A DNA stretch of 35,178 nt. Source: an uncultured Coriobacteriales bacterium (GTDB lineage: Bacteria; Actinomycetota; Coriobacteriia; Coriobacteriales; UMGS124). The notes under the pieces are model-generated. The model was not told the origin of the DNA and made no database searches. It worked only from the letters and a program-made list of their open reading frames with translations. Where the stretch lies: positions 1 to 35,178 of the forward strand of contig CABQHM010000034.1 in the NCBI GenBank assembly GCA_902464015.1, read 5' to 3'. How positions within the stretch are numbered: the stretch's first letter is position 1; the number at the start of each line of letters is the position of its first letter. The translations under genes were made by a program, and so were the position numbers. Shown one piece after another: positions 24,677 through 34,262 of the stretch.

Positions 24677-27600
24677 ATGGAAAACAAGACGTACAGCGAC
24701 TACTTTGACATTGACGACAGCTATTATCCCGAGATCAACCCGAACTCGATGAAAGACCCCAACACGCGCTGGATCCAGACGTTCCCGCACCCGACGTTCG
24801 TTAAGCTGCTTCATGCGACTGAGCGTATGCTGGCGCGTGAGACAGGCGAGTCGAAGAAGGGCATTTGGATCGAGGGCGCATACGGCACCGGCAAGTCGCG
24901 CGTGGCATGGACGCTCAAGAGTCTCCTTGAGTGCTCTCCCCATGAGCTTGACGAGTACTTTGGGATGTACGATGCGCTGCGAGGCGAGAACGACCTGCGC
25001 TCCAAGCTGATTGCCGAGAAGCAGGGTCGCATCGTGGTGGCGTATCGATATGGGTCGGGCGAAGTGACAACCGTTTCGCGCCTTGTCATGGCGGTGTTTG
25101 AGAGCATCACGGCCGCCTTGAAGGATGCGGGCTATGACTATCGTGGCGAGAGGACGATCAGAGGCAGGATGGCCGCCTGGCTCGCCGATGACGTTCATCG
25201 TCAGATGTTCGAAATCATGGCGGCAAAGCCGGAGCATTGCGGGCGAGGCAGCCTGGCAAACAAGTCGGTTGACGACATCATTGGCCAGCTCAGCGATTTG
25301 GAGCGCGACGCATCCGAACTCGTCGCCGATATTCTTGCGGTTGCGGAAGCCGAGGGCATCAAGGCGTTCGAACTCAGCATGGAGGACTTGACCGCCTGGA
25401 TCTCCGAGGTCATTGAGGAAAACCGATTGACGGCGCTTGTACTTGTATGGGATGAGTTCTCTTCGTTTTTCAAAAACAACCGCACTTCGCTCGACGAGTT
25501 TCAAAAGCTGGCGGAGCTAGCGAGCGAGAGGCCATTTTACCTGATGATTGTCACGCACATGTCGGGTTCGCTTGCCAGTGAGGGCGACCAGTCGTTCAAG
25601 ATTGTACGCGACCGTTTTGTGCGCCGTGAGATTGAGCTGCCGGATTCGGTGGCTTTCGACTTGATTGGTCATGCGTTGAAGGTGAAGCCTGCGGCGCGGC
25701 AAGACTGGGAGGAGCTGTCGGGCGACCTCAACAGCCGCATGCCCGAGGCGCGCAGGGCGGTCGCTGCTGTGGTCAGCGGGTCGACGGACCGCTCGCTGTC
25801 TAAGCTCCTTCCCATCCACCCCATGGCAGCCTTGCTGCTCAAATACATATCGACCACGTTTGCCTCAAACCAGCGCAGCATGTTCAGCTTCATCAAGAAC
25901 GCCGACACCGACGGCCTCCAGGCCTTTCAATGGTTCATCCACAACCATGGCCCGGAGGACGAGGACGGTATTCTGACCATAGATTACCTATGGAACTTCT
26001 TCTATGAGAAGGGGACCGACGACAACACGCTGCAAAGCGGTAGGAGCAACCTCGATTTCATAGTTGCTGCGACGCTCGACACCTATCCGAGTCACGAGCG
26101 CGAGCTCAACACGGAAGAGCGGCGCGTGCTCAAGGCCGTTTTGATGATGCAGGCAATCAGCCAGAAGCTCAACAACAGCGTCGAGATACTGCGACCCAAC
26201 AAGAAGAACCTTGACCTTGCGTTTCAGGGAGATTCAGCGCTGGAAAACGGAAGGGCGTCGAGCATCGCAACGAACGTTCTGGTAGGAAGGCAGAAAATAC
26301 TCTATATCAACCCCACGGCGAAAGGTGACGAGTATGCGGCCTCTGCCGTGTCGGGCGACCAGGTCGCAATCGATACAATCAAGCAGCGCAAGCTTGACGA
26401 GACGAGAACCCGCCGTTTGATTGAGGACGCGGGGTTGGGGGTCGGCATCGAGTCGCGCTTGCCCCCTGCTCTCCAGATGCGTTTCGAGATACGGGTCGCC
26501 TGCGTGGACGACTTCAGAAAAGCCGCCAACGACGCCGCAAACAAAGAGGGAGGCTATCAAATCCAGGCCGTGCTATGCTTTGCGCGCAACGAGGACGAGC
26601 AGATTCAGCTGCGCAGAACGATAAACGAGGCTGCCGCAAAAGAGCAGCACCGCACGACGGTTTTCATCGATGCTACGACGACGCTTCTCGGGGTTGACCA
26701 TTTCGATGAATGGGCCACATTCTCGGCTAATGAGGAGTACTGGCGCAACAAGGATGCGAACCAGGCGGACAACCAGAAGCGCAATGCCGACCAGGTTTTG
26801 GCTGCATGGAAAAGCTTTGTCGTGAACGGTTCGTTCGAGGTCAACATCGGCGGAGAGAAGAAGCACTGCGCTAACTTCGACGCGTTCAAAGAGGCGCTGT
26901 TTGGCCTTGTGATGCAACGCTACCCGCTTGCTTTTGACCGGGCGCGCGTATCAGAGAGCTTCTTTACGTGCAACGGGCTCAAGAACGGAGCGCTGCGTGG
27001 TATAAAGCGCGAGTGCGGCGGAAGCTATCAGCAGGCGTCTGTCACCGCAATGCTTGGAGACGTTCTGCATGTTGAGGGCTACTGGGATGACCCCCGACTG
27101 CGCTCGCTGCCAGTGAGCAGACTGAAGAGGCAGCTTGACGACTTCATCAAGGAGTCTCTCAGCCGCGATGCGCGTGTGGGCATATGCGCCGTGTACGATT
27201 TCCTCGCTGAGCGTGGGTTCATGCCATGCAACATGTATGCCTATCTCATGGGCTTCTTGCTGCGCGAGTACACGGACGGCTCCTATCGCTATGGAGTGGG
27301 CGAGGCGGGCGAGGATGGCGGCGTCATGACGCCGGAGAAGCTCGCAGACTTCATCGACGAGTGCATGAAGCATCGGGGAATCAGGCAGGTGCCCCGCTAT
27401 CGGGAGAAGTATCTCGAGGTCATGACGCAGGGGCAGAGAAGGTTCGTCGAGTTTGCCTGCGAGGCGTTCGGCGTGCCGGGCAACCTGTCGGTCGAGCAGA
27501 CGGTGGCACGTGTCAGGAGCAAGATAACCGAACTCGGGTGCCCCATATGGTGCTTGAAAGATACCGGCCCGGCGCAAGGGTTGGGTGTGTTTATCGATGG

Positions 27601-28894
27601 CCTGGCATCTGTAGTGAGTCCGCGTGCCGGCGAAAGCGTGCCGGTGCTTGCGGACGAGTTCGGCCGCAATCTTATCGGTGCCCCCGCAGGAACCCAGGGC
27701 CGCCTTGCGGGCCTTATGACCAGGGAAGGTGCGCTCGATGCTTTGAAGAGCTTCCTTGAGAGTTACGAAGGAGGCGCACTGCTTGTGCTTGGCAAGGCAA
27801 TCGGTGTGGCAAACGTGGTCGATGACGTGCGCCGCGTCATCGCTGGTGGCGCCCAGGCGTGGCTGTGGGATCAAAGCGTTGGAATGGAGCAGCTTGCTGC
27901 CCTGTTGGTTGACTATCGCATCATTGATCAGACGAACGCCATCGAGGGGCTGGGAGAGAAATCTCGCTCGTTTGCCTCGTGCGAGCGTGTTTGGGTGGAC
28001 TTCGCTCGTTTCACCCATATGCCTTGCCAAGATTTGTGCGTCAAAGTTCCGCAGCTGGGCGAGCTGTTCAGGCATGTGAGGGAGGTTGTGCAAAAGGGCG
28101 AGCTTGCACACGACAAACGCCCGAGCTTTCTCGACCAGCTCGTGGCACGGGGAGCCGACCTCGTCGAGTTCTTGGCACTCCGGGAAGAAATCTTTGCACA
28201 GACGTATGCCGACTGCCTTTCCGGACTTGGTGCCGGTGAGATTGCCTCGCTGTATAGGCGCTTGCCCGCCAGCTCATTCACTGACGACCGCTCAACGTTT
28301 GCGCGCAATGTCAAGGAGAGTGCGGATGCGCTGGAGGCGGGACAGAGGCGGCATATGTTGCATGAGTTGTGGAAGCAGGCGACGCAGACACAAGACGGCC
28401 ACGAATGGTCGCGTCTTCATGAGACGCCCATTCTGGCCATGGTGGCACCGCAGGAACAGGATGCTGCACGCCGCCTGTTTGGAGCGCTTCACAGCGACAG
28501 TCCCAGTGATGCTGATGTCGAGGTGTCCATTGAGTTTTTAAAGAGCAGTCCTGCATTTATGGGGTGCCTTGGCGACGAGGACGAGATAGACGAGGCCTTT
28601 TCCACCATGGTACTTGGAAAGTACCGCGTCGTTCTCACAGACTTGGGTGAGGTGCGCCGTAGGCTGCTAACATCGGTTTCGAGCAACGCATACGATTGGT
28701 GCGATAACCGAAGGGTGGCAGATAAGATACGCGAAATGGCTGATTCAGCTTACAGGCTCGGTGCCAGCTCAAACGTCGCTTCCTTTATCGAAAACATGAA
28801 CGAGGCGGATGCAAAGGAGTATCTCAAGCGCCTGGTCTTGAATGATGTCGAGGTGGGCGTTGCCATCATGTCTGAGGGCGAGGCGACTCTCTAG
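24677..28894 (+). CDS. brxC: BREX P-loop ATPase BrxC
   Basis: A 1405-residue protein of BrxC/PglY size. Walker A GAYGTGKS lies at 67-74 and Walker B VLVWDEFSSFF at about 255-265; a sensor-like MIVTHMSGS follows. The remainder is a long helical body. BrxC is the large ATPase shared by nearly all BREX types and is thought to form a DNA-associated assembly with PglZ. AGGAGG precedes ATG 24677, and the last base of its TAG is the first of the next GTG, so pglZ is translationally coupled. The TIGR family cannot be checked here, but size, motif order and neighbours agree. Confidence 0.88.
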   Translation: MENKTYSDYFDIDDSYYPEINPNSMKDPNTRWIQTFPHPTFVKLLHATERMLARETGESKKGIWIEGAYGTGKSRVAWTLKSLLECSPHELDEYFGMYDALRGENDLRSKLIAEKQGRIVVAYRYGSGEVTTVSRLVMAVFESITAALKDAGYDYRGERTIRGRMAAWLADDVHRQMFEIMAAKPEHCGRGSLANKSVDDIIGQLSDLERDASELVADILAVAEAEGIKAFELSMEDLTAWISEVIEENRLTALVLVWDEFSSFFKNNRTSLDEFQKLAELASERPFYLMIVTHMSGSLASEGDQSFKIVRDRFVRREIELPDSVAFDLIGHALKVKPAARQDWEELSGDLNSRMPEARRAVAAVVSGSTDRSLSKLLPIHPMAALLLKYISTTFASNQRSMFSFIKNADTDGLQAFQWFIHNHGPEDEDGILTIDYLWNFFYEKGTDDNTLQSGRSNLDFIVAATLDTYPSHERELNTEERRVLKAVLMMQAISQKLNNSVEILRPNKKNLDLAFQGDSALENGRASSIATNVLVGRQKILYINPTAKGDEYAASAVSGDQVAIDTIKQRKLDETRTRRLIEDAGLGVGIESRLPPALQMRFEIRVACVDDFRKAANDAANKEGGYQIQAVLCFARNEDEQIQLRRTINEAAAKEQHRTTVFIDATTTLLGVDHFDEWATFSANEEYWRNKDANQADNQKRNADQVLAAWKSFVVNGSFEVNIGGEKKHCANFDAFKEALFGLVMQRYPLAFDRARVSESFFTCNGLKNGALRGIKRECGGSYQQASVTAMLGDVLHVEGYWDDPRLRSLPVSRLKRQLDDFIKESLSRDARVGICAVYDFLAERGFMPCNMYAYLMGFLLREYTDGSYRYGVGEAGEDGGVMTPEKLADFIDECMKHRGIRQVPRYREKYLEVMTQGQRRFVEFACEAFGVPGNLSVEQTVARVRSKITELGCPIWCLKDTGPAQGLGVFIDGLASVVSPRAGESVPVLADEFGRNLIGAPAGTQGRLAGLMTREGALDALKSFLESYEGGALLVLGKAIGVANVVDDVRRVIAGGAQAWLWDQSVGMEQLAALLVDYRIIDQTNAIEGLGEKSRSFASCERVWVDFARFTHMPCQDLCVKVPQLGELFRHVREVVQKGELAHDKRPSFLDQLVARGADLVEFLALREEIFAQTYADCLSGLGAGEIASLYRRLPASSFTDDRSTFARNVKESADALEAGQRRHMLHELWKQATQTQDGHEWSRLHETPILAMVAPQEQDAARRLFGALHSDSPSDADVEVSIEFLKSSPAFMGCLGDEDEIDEAFSTMVLGKYRVVLTDLGEVRRRLLTSVSSNAYDWCDNRRVADKIREMADSAYRLGASSNVASFIENMNEADAKEYLKRLVLNDVEVGVAIMSEGEATL

Positions 28895-31065
28895 TGGCAG
28901 ACGCTGACGTTACCCTCGTGAAGCGGGTACGCGACTATCTTACAGGCCGCAGTTCCTCGTCCCAACCGTTCTTTGTCCTGGTGGGAAGTGGGGAGGAATA
29001 TTGTGCGTTGCTCGAAGCCTTGAGCGGGTATGCTACGGTGCGTGCAAGCGTCTACTGTGTGGGCGATGCCTATCCCGATGCCGACCTACTTATCAATGAC
29101 GTCAAGGCGCTGCGGGAAGACGCTCTGCTCCTCGGGGTGGCCGAGAGCGTGGACCTCGGTGCCCCCAAGACGGTGCTGTACAGATTGAAGGATTTGCTGC
29201 CTGCCCACCGCGTCGTCGTCGTATGTCGCGGCGCTGGTTCTGCCATGAGATGTATGGAGGAGGCCGACCGCAAGTTCAACTCCCGTCGCCATGCGGGTCG
29301 GGCGGCGGTCCCGGATTACACGGTGGTGCGCGTGGGGGAAGACGTGCCGTGCCCAGATTGCTCCGAAGGGTTCAAGGGGCTGCTTGCCCGGCTCGAAGAC
29401 GGAGCTTCGGGGGAGGTTTGGGTGCGCAGCTCGCTGCGTTTGCCGGGCACCCTCGAAGTCTCCTCGTGCTATGAGCTTCTGAAGAAAGACGGCAAAGTGG
29501 GTCCTGTGGCAGAGGGGGCCCTGCCTGAAGAATGCTGGCGGAGCTATTGGGAGAACCCCCACCTCAAAGGTTTTGGCGCCCGTTCATGGCAGACGTATCT
29601 ATCCGTCCTTCTTGGCGAAGGGGACGAGGGACATTCATACCTGAGCTTTGCCGTGCACCTTGCCGCCAACTACAGCGAGTACAGGGATGGTTTTGTCCGT
29701 GCGATCCTCGAAGTTCCCCATGACTCCCCGGAGTTTGCAAACTTGTATGCCGACCGAAAGGCCCTGTTGGCAGGCGAGCAGATCGGCGAGGCAGATATGG
29801 CTGCTTTCGTCGCGCGTGCCCGCGCCCGGTATGGTGCGGGCGCTTGGCGGTATATGACCGATGAGACGCAGGCAGAGCGCCGCTGCGTCATAGCGTCTTT
29901 GTGCGAGGCTGGTAAGCTTGTGCCGAACGACGAGCTTGGAGCCGTATATGCCGACCTGGCGAGCTATCTGTGCGATTATGCGTTTCGCTGCAGCTCAGGC
30001 GAGGTGTTTAAAGCCTATTTCGCCGCATACAAGCGCCAAAAGATACTCAACAGGATAGAACCTGCCTTTCTTGAAGACGTCGAGCAACGGGCAAAAGACG
30101 GCAATCGCTTGTACAACGTTCTCCCTGCACGCGATGCTGTGGTCGAGAGACTCGACAAGGGGGGGACGCTGCTCTATTGGGTGGATGCCCTCGGTGTCGA
30201 GTACCTGGGCTTCATGCAGCGCTGCGCGCAGGAGATGGGCATGTCCATGCAAGTCAGCGTGGCCCGCTCGTCGTTGCCCACGCTGACTTGCATCAATAGG
30301 GGCTTCTATGATGAGTGGAAAAACGAGAAGAAGGTAACCAAGAGGTTTGATGAGCTCAAGCACGATGGCGACGCTGTCTTGGGGCCTGATTCCGGTGAGC
30401 TTCCCGTGTATTTGGCAGGCGAGCTGGCCCTCATCAGGGAAATTCTTGACCAAGCGAGGGTGCAGCTTGCGGGAGGGCTATACAAGAAGGTGGTTGTGGC
30501 TTCCGACCACGGGGCAAGCCGCCTTGCGGTTGTCCACGACAGCGAGAACAAGTGGACCATGCGGGAACGCGGTGAGCATTCGGGGCGCTGCTGCCTTGTG
30601 AGTGAAATCGACGAGCGCCCGGACTGTGCAGCCGAGGAGAACGGGTATTGGGTCTTGGCGAACTATGACCGTTTCCGCGGTGGGCGCAAGGCAAAGTTCG
30701 AGGTGCATGGCGGTGCGTCGCTCGAAGAGGTTCTCGTGCCTATCATCGAGCTCGGCCTGCCCGTTTCCTCCATATCCGTGACATGCCAGACCGGCGTTGT
30801 GCAAATGAGCTTTAGAGAGACGCCCAGGGTCTCGTTTTACTCGACCGCACCGCTCGAACAACCCTCTTTGCATCTGGAGGGAAAGGCATATCGCGCATGT
30901 CAAGAAGGCGTGCCCGGCACATATGTGACGCATCTCGATGGCATCTCGCGGGCCGGCGCATATTGCGGTGAGGTATACGACGGCGACACACTGATTGGGT
31001 CAATCGATTTCGAGGTGGTAAATGAATCTGCCACCGCCAATGACGAGGACTGGTTCGAGTGGTAG
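28894..31065 (+). CDS. pglZ: BREX alkaline-phosphatase-superfamily protein PglZ
   Basis: A 723-residue protein with the PglZ core in its second half: LLYWVDALGVEYLGF (about residue 426 on) with the metal-binding Asp, VARSSLPTLTCINRGF containing the Ser/Thr position, and VVVASDHGASRLAVVH (near 534) with the Asp-His pair typical of the alkaline phosphatase superfamily. PglZ is the marker protein of BREX systems; it is needed for both marking and defence, with a possible metal-dependent nuclease or phosphodiesterase activity. Start GTG 28894 overlaps the brxC stop by one base. The C-terminal 150 residues look like a separate beta-rich domain. Confidence 0.9.
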   Translation: MADADVTLVKRVRDYLTGRSSSSQPFFVLVGSGEEYCALLEALSGYATVRASVYCVGDAYPDADLLINDVKALREDALLLGVAESVDLGAPKTVLYRLKDLLPAHRVVVVCRGAGSAMRCMEEADRKFNSRRHAGRAAVPDYTVVRVGEDVPCPDCSEGFKGLLARLEDGASGEVWVRSSLRLPGTLEVSSCYELLKKDGKVGPVAEGALPEECWRSYWENPHLKGFGARSWQTYLSVLLGEGDEGHSYLSFAVHLAANYSEYRDGFVRAILEVPHDSPEFANLYADRKALLAGEQIGEADMAAFVARARARYGAGAWRYMTDETQAERRCVIASLCEAGKLVPNDELGAVYADLASYLCDYAFRCSSGEVFKAYFAAYKRQKILNRIEPAFLEDVEQRAKDGNRLYNVLPARDAVVERLDKGGTLLYWVDALGVEYLGFMQRCAQEMGMSMQVSVARSSLPTLTCINRGFYDEWKNEKKVTKRFDELKHDGDAVLGPDSGELPVYLAGELALIREILDQARVQLAGGLYKKVVVASDHGASRLAVVHDSENKWTMRERGEHSGRCCLVSEIDERPDCAAEENGYWVLANYDRFRGGRKAKFEVHGGASLEEVLVPIIELGLPVSSISVTCQTGVVQMSFRETPRVSFYSTAPLEQPSLHLEGKAYRACQEGVPGTYVTHLDGISRAGAYCGEVYDGDTLIGSIDFEVVNESATANDEDWFEW

Positions 31066-31082
31066 GGGAGAGGGACAGCTGC

Positions 31083-32549
31083 ATGGAAGAGAAGCTCAAG
31101 GAGTACTTTGCCGATATGGCTGTGTATAAAGACTTGCGTACCAGCAATTTCTTTGCGTCGCTCAATCTTCCTTCGTTCATGAGGGACTGGCTGCTGCGCA
31201 AATTTGAGGACGAGAACGGTGTTTTCGACACCGAGGAGCTCGCTGCCTTCGTCAATCGATTTATCCCGCGCAAAGCCGACTGGACGGCCATTAAGAGCCG
31301 CATCGTGATGGACGGGGAGCGGGTCAAGCTTCTTGCGAAGATTGCGATCGAGGTGGACGTCAAGACGGGGGAGATGTCGTTTTCCTTGCCCGATTTCGGC
31401 CTTTCTGCCAAAGAGACGATAATCGAGGAGTCGGTTTGGAACGCCTCCCGTGACGACCTGGTGGGAGGCCGCGAGGTGTGGGGCATGCTCGAGCTTGGGT
31501 ACCGTCCTCCCGATGATGGGGCCACGCCGAAACGTCCAGGCAAGATTCGCCTTGTCAGTTTTAGGAACTTTCGGCCCTACACGGTCAACCTTGAGTTCTA
31601 CAAGGACGCTCGCGTGCAATTCTCCACAGAAGAGTGGATCAATCTGCTGCTTGGTGCAATCGACTACAATGCTGACGGCTATGCAAGTGAGGAACAGAAG
31701 CTGACCATGCTCACGCGGTTGCTCCCCTTCTGTGAAAAACGACTCAACCTGATAGAGCTCGCTCCTAAGGGTACGGGCAAATCCTACCTGTTTGGCCGAG
31801 TGAGTCGCTATGGCTGGCTATCTTCGGGTGGTGTCATGAGCCGTGCCAAGATGTTCTACGACATCTCGAAGTGTACGGAAGGCTTGGTCGTCGGGCATGA
31901 CTTCGTCGTGCTCGACGAGGTGCAGACCATCTCGTTCACGGACGTCAACGAGATGCGTGCCGCGCTTAAGGGTTATCTTGAGTCGGGCATTTTCACGGTG
32001 GGCAACCACGAGGGCAACGCCACGGCGGGAGTCGTTTTGTGCGGCAACATCTCCAAAGAGCTTATGGACCAGGATGGCTACGAGGACATGTTCCAGGAAT
32101 TGCCCGATGTGTTCCATGAGTCGGCGCTTATAGAGCGTTTCCACGGGTTTATCAAGGGATGGAACATCCCGCGTATGAACGACGACCTCAAGATATCCGG
32201 TTGGGCTCTCAACTCCGAATACTTCTGCTCGATCTTGCATGACTTGCGCGATGACGTCTCGTACCGCTCAATCGTGGACGCGCTCGTGGTTGTTCCCGAA
32301 GCTGCGGATACACGCGACACGGAAGCGGTCAAGCGTATTGCAACGGCATATCTGAAGCTGCTGTTTCCGCAGGTGAGGGCACCTGAGGACATTAAGCCTC
32401 GGGAGTTTGAACGTTACTGTCTGCGTCCAGCCCGCCTGATGAGGGGTACGATTGTGCGCCAGCTCGGCATTCTCGATGCAGAGTATCGCGGCAAGGACCT
32501 GCCTCGCTTGGAGGTGAACAATAGCTATTATGAAAAGACGGGCATGTAG
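31083..32549 (+). CDS. brxL: BrxL, short Lon-like AAA+ protein
   Basis: A 488-residue protein. An N-terminal domain of 200 residues precedes an AAA+ module with APKGTGKSY at about 228-236, FVVLDEVQT at 273-281 and an arginine-bearing ALIERFHGFIKGW. The order and motifs are those of BrxL. Type 1 BrxL proteins are near 680 residues with a Lon-like C-terminal part; this one ends soon after the AAA+ lid, so that part is missing or much reduced, as I recall for the shorter family used in type 4. ATG 31083 has GAGAGG nine bases upstream, 17 bases after pglZ. Its 3' end overlaps the next gene by 20 bases. Confidence 0.87.
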   Translation: MEEKLKEYFADMAVYKDLRTSNFFASLNLPSFMRDWLLRKFEDENGVFDTEELAAFVNRFIPRKADWTAIKSRIVMDGERVKLLAKIAIEVDVKTGEMSFSLPDFGLSAKETIIEESVWNASRDDLVGGREVWGMLELGYRPPDDGATPKRPGKIRLVSFRNFRPYTVNLEFYKDARVQFSTEEWINLLLGAIDYNADGYASEEQKLTMLTRLLPFCEKRLNLIELAPKGTGKSYLFGRVSRYGWLSSGGVMSRAKMFYDISKCTEGLVVGHDFVVLDEVQTISFTDVNEMRAALKGYLESGIFTVGNHEGNATAGVVLCGNISKELMDQDGYEDMFQELPDVFHESALIERFHGFIKGWNIPRMNDDLKISGWALNSEYFCSILHDLRDDVSYRSIVDALVVVPEAADTRDTEAVKRIATAYLKLLFPQVRAPEDIKPREFERYCLRPARLMRGTIVRQLGILDAEYRGKDLPRLEVNNSYYEKTGM

Positions 32550-32730
32550 GTCGTGCCGAAAGGCTCCTCTCTCTAAAGATGAGGTCGGTATCTGCAAGAA
32601 GTTGCTTGGGGAGGACACGGAGACGTTTATGTGCCTCGATTGCCTCGCTGCCTATCTTGATTGCGATGTCGATGCCCTGCTCGAAAAGATAGAGGAGTTC
32701 AAAGATGAAGGGTGCGTGCTGTTTCAATGA
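32530..32730 (+). CDS. Small CxxC protein preceding the cysteine desulfurase
   Basis: A 66-residue protein with two Cys pairs, RACRSC near residue 6 and CLDC near 36, a KKLLGEDTETFMCLDCLA core and the ending IEEFKDEGCVLFQ. The pairs could bind zinc or carry sulfur. Similar small proteins stand next to cysteine desulfurase genes in anaerobes, to my recollection without a set function. The gene starts inside the brxL 3' end (GGAGGTG 15 bases upstream) and its stop overlaps the next ATG (ATGA at 32727-32730). That places it firmly in the operon and makes a sulfur-acceptor or regulator role for the desulfurase attractive, though unproven. Confidence 0.8.
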   Translation: MKRRACRSCRKAPLSKDEVGICKKLLGEDTETFMCLDCLAAYLDCDVDALLEKIEEFKDEGCVLFQ

Positions 32731-33875
32731 CTGGCCGCTCTCACCAGGTGATATATGCTGATAGCGCTGCGACGACGCGCTTAAGCGCTACTGCCTATGA
32801 GGCGATGCGCCCGTTCTTGCTGGAGGAGTACGGTAACCCATCACAGCCTTATGGGCTGTCTCGCGCGCCTCGCCGGGTGCTTCGCGAGGCGCGTGAGACG
32901 GTTGCAGCATGCATTGGCGCGGATCCAGACGAGGTGGTCTTCACTTCTGGCGGCACCGAGAGCGACAACTGGGCAATCAAAGGATTCGCGTTGAGCGATG
33001 TGCGCCCGAAAGTGTTGGTTGCTTCGGCCATCGAGCATCATGCGGTTCTCAGAAGCTGCGAGGCGATGAAACGCCTGGGTCACCGCGTGGACTTGTTGCC
33101 GGTAGACACCCATGGCCGCATTGTGGGCGATTCAATAGACGAGCTTCGGGCAGTCGCTGGGAGTTCCCTTGTGTCGTGCATGTTTGCAAATAACGAGATA
33201 GGAACGATCCAGCCTGTAACTAAGCTATGCGATAGGGCCCATGCAGCGGGGGCACTGTTTCATACGGATGCCGTGCAGGCTGTGGGCCATGTTCCGATTG
33301 ACGTCCATGCGCTTGGGGTCGACTTTCTGTCGGCCTCTGGCCATAAGTTCAACGGCCCACGAGGAACCGGATTTCTATACATTCGAAAGGGCCTCTCGCT
33401 TGTTCCATATTTAGACGGCGGTGCGCAGGAGGCTGCCCGACGTGCCGGCACGGAAAACGTCGCGGGAATCGTTGGAATGGCGGCTGCGCTTAAAGAGAAC
33501 TGCGCGGACATGGCGGCGAATGCGGATAGGCTCAAGGGACTGGAGCAGGGTCTGCTCGATGACTTAAGGCACGCCGGGTTGGAGTTCAGGCGAAACGGTG
33601 CCAATCAATTGCCAGGTCTTCTCAGTCTGTCGTTTCCTGGTGTGAGCGGGGAGATACTTCTGCACAGGCTCGATCTCATGGGTGTTTGCATCTCCACTGG
33701 CTCTGCCTGCGATGGCGTGAAAACGCAGGCCTCGCACGTCCTGAGGGCAATCGGGCTGGATGATAGGCTTGCGAGGGGAACCATCCGCGTCTCGTTGGGC
33801 AAGGATACGACAGAAGACGACGTTCATACCATTGCGTCCTGCCTTATCAAGGTAATCGAAGGAAGGATGAGATGA
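32727..33875 (+). CDS. Cysteine desulfurase (NifS/IscS/DndA-like)
   Basis: A 382-residue PLP enzyme that takes sulfur from cysteine as a persulfide. YADSAATTRLSATAYEAM opens the fold, TSGGTESDNWAIKG binds PLP, SGHKFNGPRGTG holds the PLP lysine at 207, and SACDG near the C-terminus has the catalytic Cys328 in the short-loop context of group I/II enzymes. The preferred start is ATG 32727, overlapping the previous stop; GTG 32712 is an alternative. Placed in the BREX-like operon beside a DndC-related PP-loop protein, it most likely supplies sulfur for DNA phosphorothioation or for the 4Fe-4S clusters of BrxP. Confidence 0.9.
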   Translation: MTGRSHQVIYADSAATTRLSATAYEAMRPFLLEEYGNPSQPYGLSRAPRRVLREARETVAACIGADPDEVVFTSGGTESDNWAIKGFALSDVRPKVLVASAIEHHAVLRSCEAMKRLGHRVDLLPVDTHGRIVGDSIDELRAVAGSSLVSCMFANNEIGTIQPVTKLCDRAHAAGALFHTDAVQAVGHVPIDVHALGVDFLSASGHKFNGPRGTGFLYIRKGLSLVPYLDGGAQEAARRAGTENVAGIVGMAAALKENCADMAANADRLKGLEQGLLDDLRHAGLEFRRNGANQLPGLLSLSFPGVSGEILLHRLDLMGVCISTGSACDGVKTQASHVLRAIGLDDRLARGTIRVSLGKDTTEDDVHTIASCLIKVIEGRMR

Positions 33876-33943
33876 GCGACCCCCAACAGGAAGACGAGCC
33901 CGAGGAGCTGACCATGAGGTTTCCGGTGCTCTTTTTGCGGTGA
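33872..33943 (+). CDS. Short acidic ORF overlapping the desulfurase stop
   Basis: ATG 33872 overlaps the desulfurase TGA in the same ATGA style as the pair before it, and GAAGGA precedes it. It encodes 23 residues (MSDPQQEDEPEELTMRFP onward) and stops two bases before the convergent toxin gene's end. It may be the stump of a last operon gene removed when the toxin-antitoxin pair was acquired, or chance. Confidence 0.25.
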   Translation: MSDPQQEDEPEELTMRFPVLFLR

Positions 33944-33944
33944 A

Positions 33945-34262
33945 CTACAAGCCTCTGCGTGTGAAGTCGGCCGCCTTATGGCAGACGCGCGAAATAACAA
34001 CAAGGCCATTCTGCTCATCTAACCAGTAAAAGACCTTGTAGTTATAGACGTTCACACTTCGATATTCGTGCCTGGCGGGAATGGGCGGCTCAAAATTGTA
34101 GATTGGGTGCAAGTAGGGGTTCAGGGCGAGGGCCTCGAATGCGGATTCAAATTGCAGGCCAACCGCCTCTACCAAGGAGATGCCACCGTATGAGAAGACA
34201 TACCTGTCGATAGAGTCCAAGTCTTCGAGTGCGGTGTTGGAGACGACGTAGCTGAATTTCAT
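33945..34262 (-). CDS. RelE/ParE-family toxin
   Basis: A 105-residue protein: YVVSNTALEDLDSIDRYV at the N-terminus, a central LQFESAFEALALNPYLHP, then HEYRSVNVYNYKVFYWLDEQ and VVISRVCH, the order and spacing of the ParE/RelE toxin fold (ribosome-dependent mRNA cleavage or gyrase inhibition, depending on the branch). ATG 34262 overlaps the antitoxin stop by four bases. It lies convergent to the BREX-like operon and may help keep the island in the genome. Confidence 0.85.
   Translation of the reverse strand: MKFSYVVSNTALEDLDSIDRYVFSYGGISLVEAVGLQFESAFEALALNPYLHPIYNFEPPIPARHEYRSVNVYNYKVFYWLDEQNGLVVISRVCHKAADFTRRGL

Noticed and set aside
26951..28111. Minus-strand frame inside brxC
   Set aside because: Lies wholly antisense to brxC, with no start context or domain.
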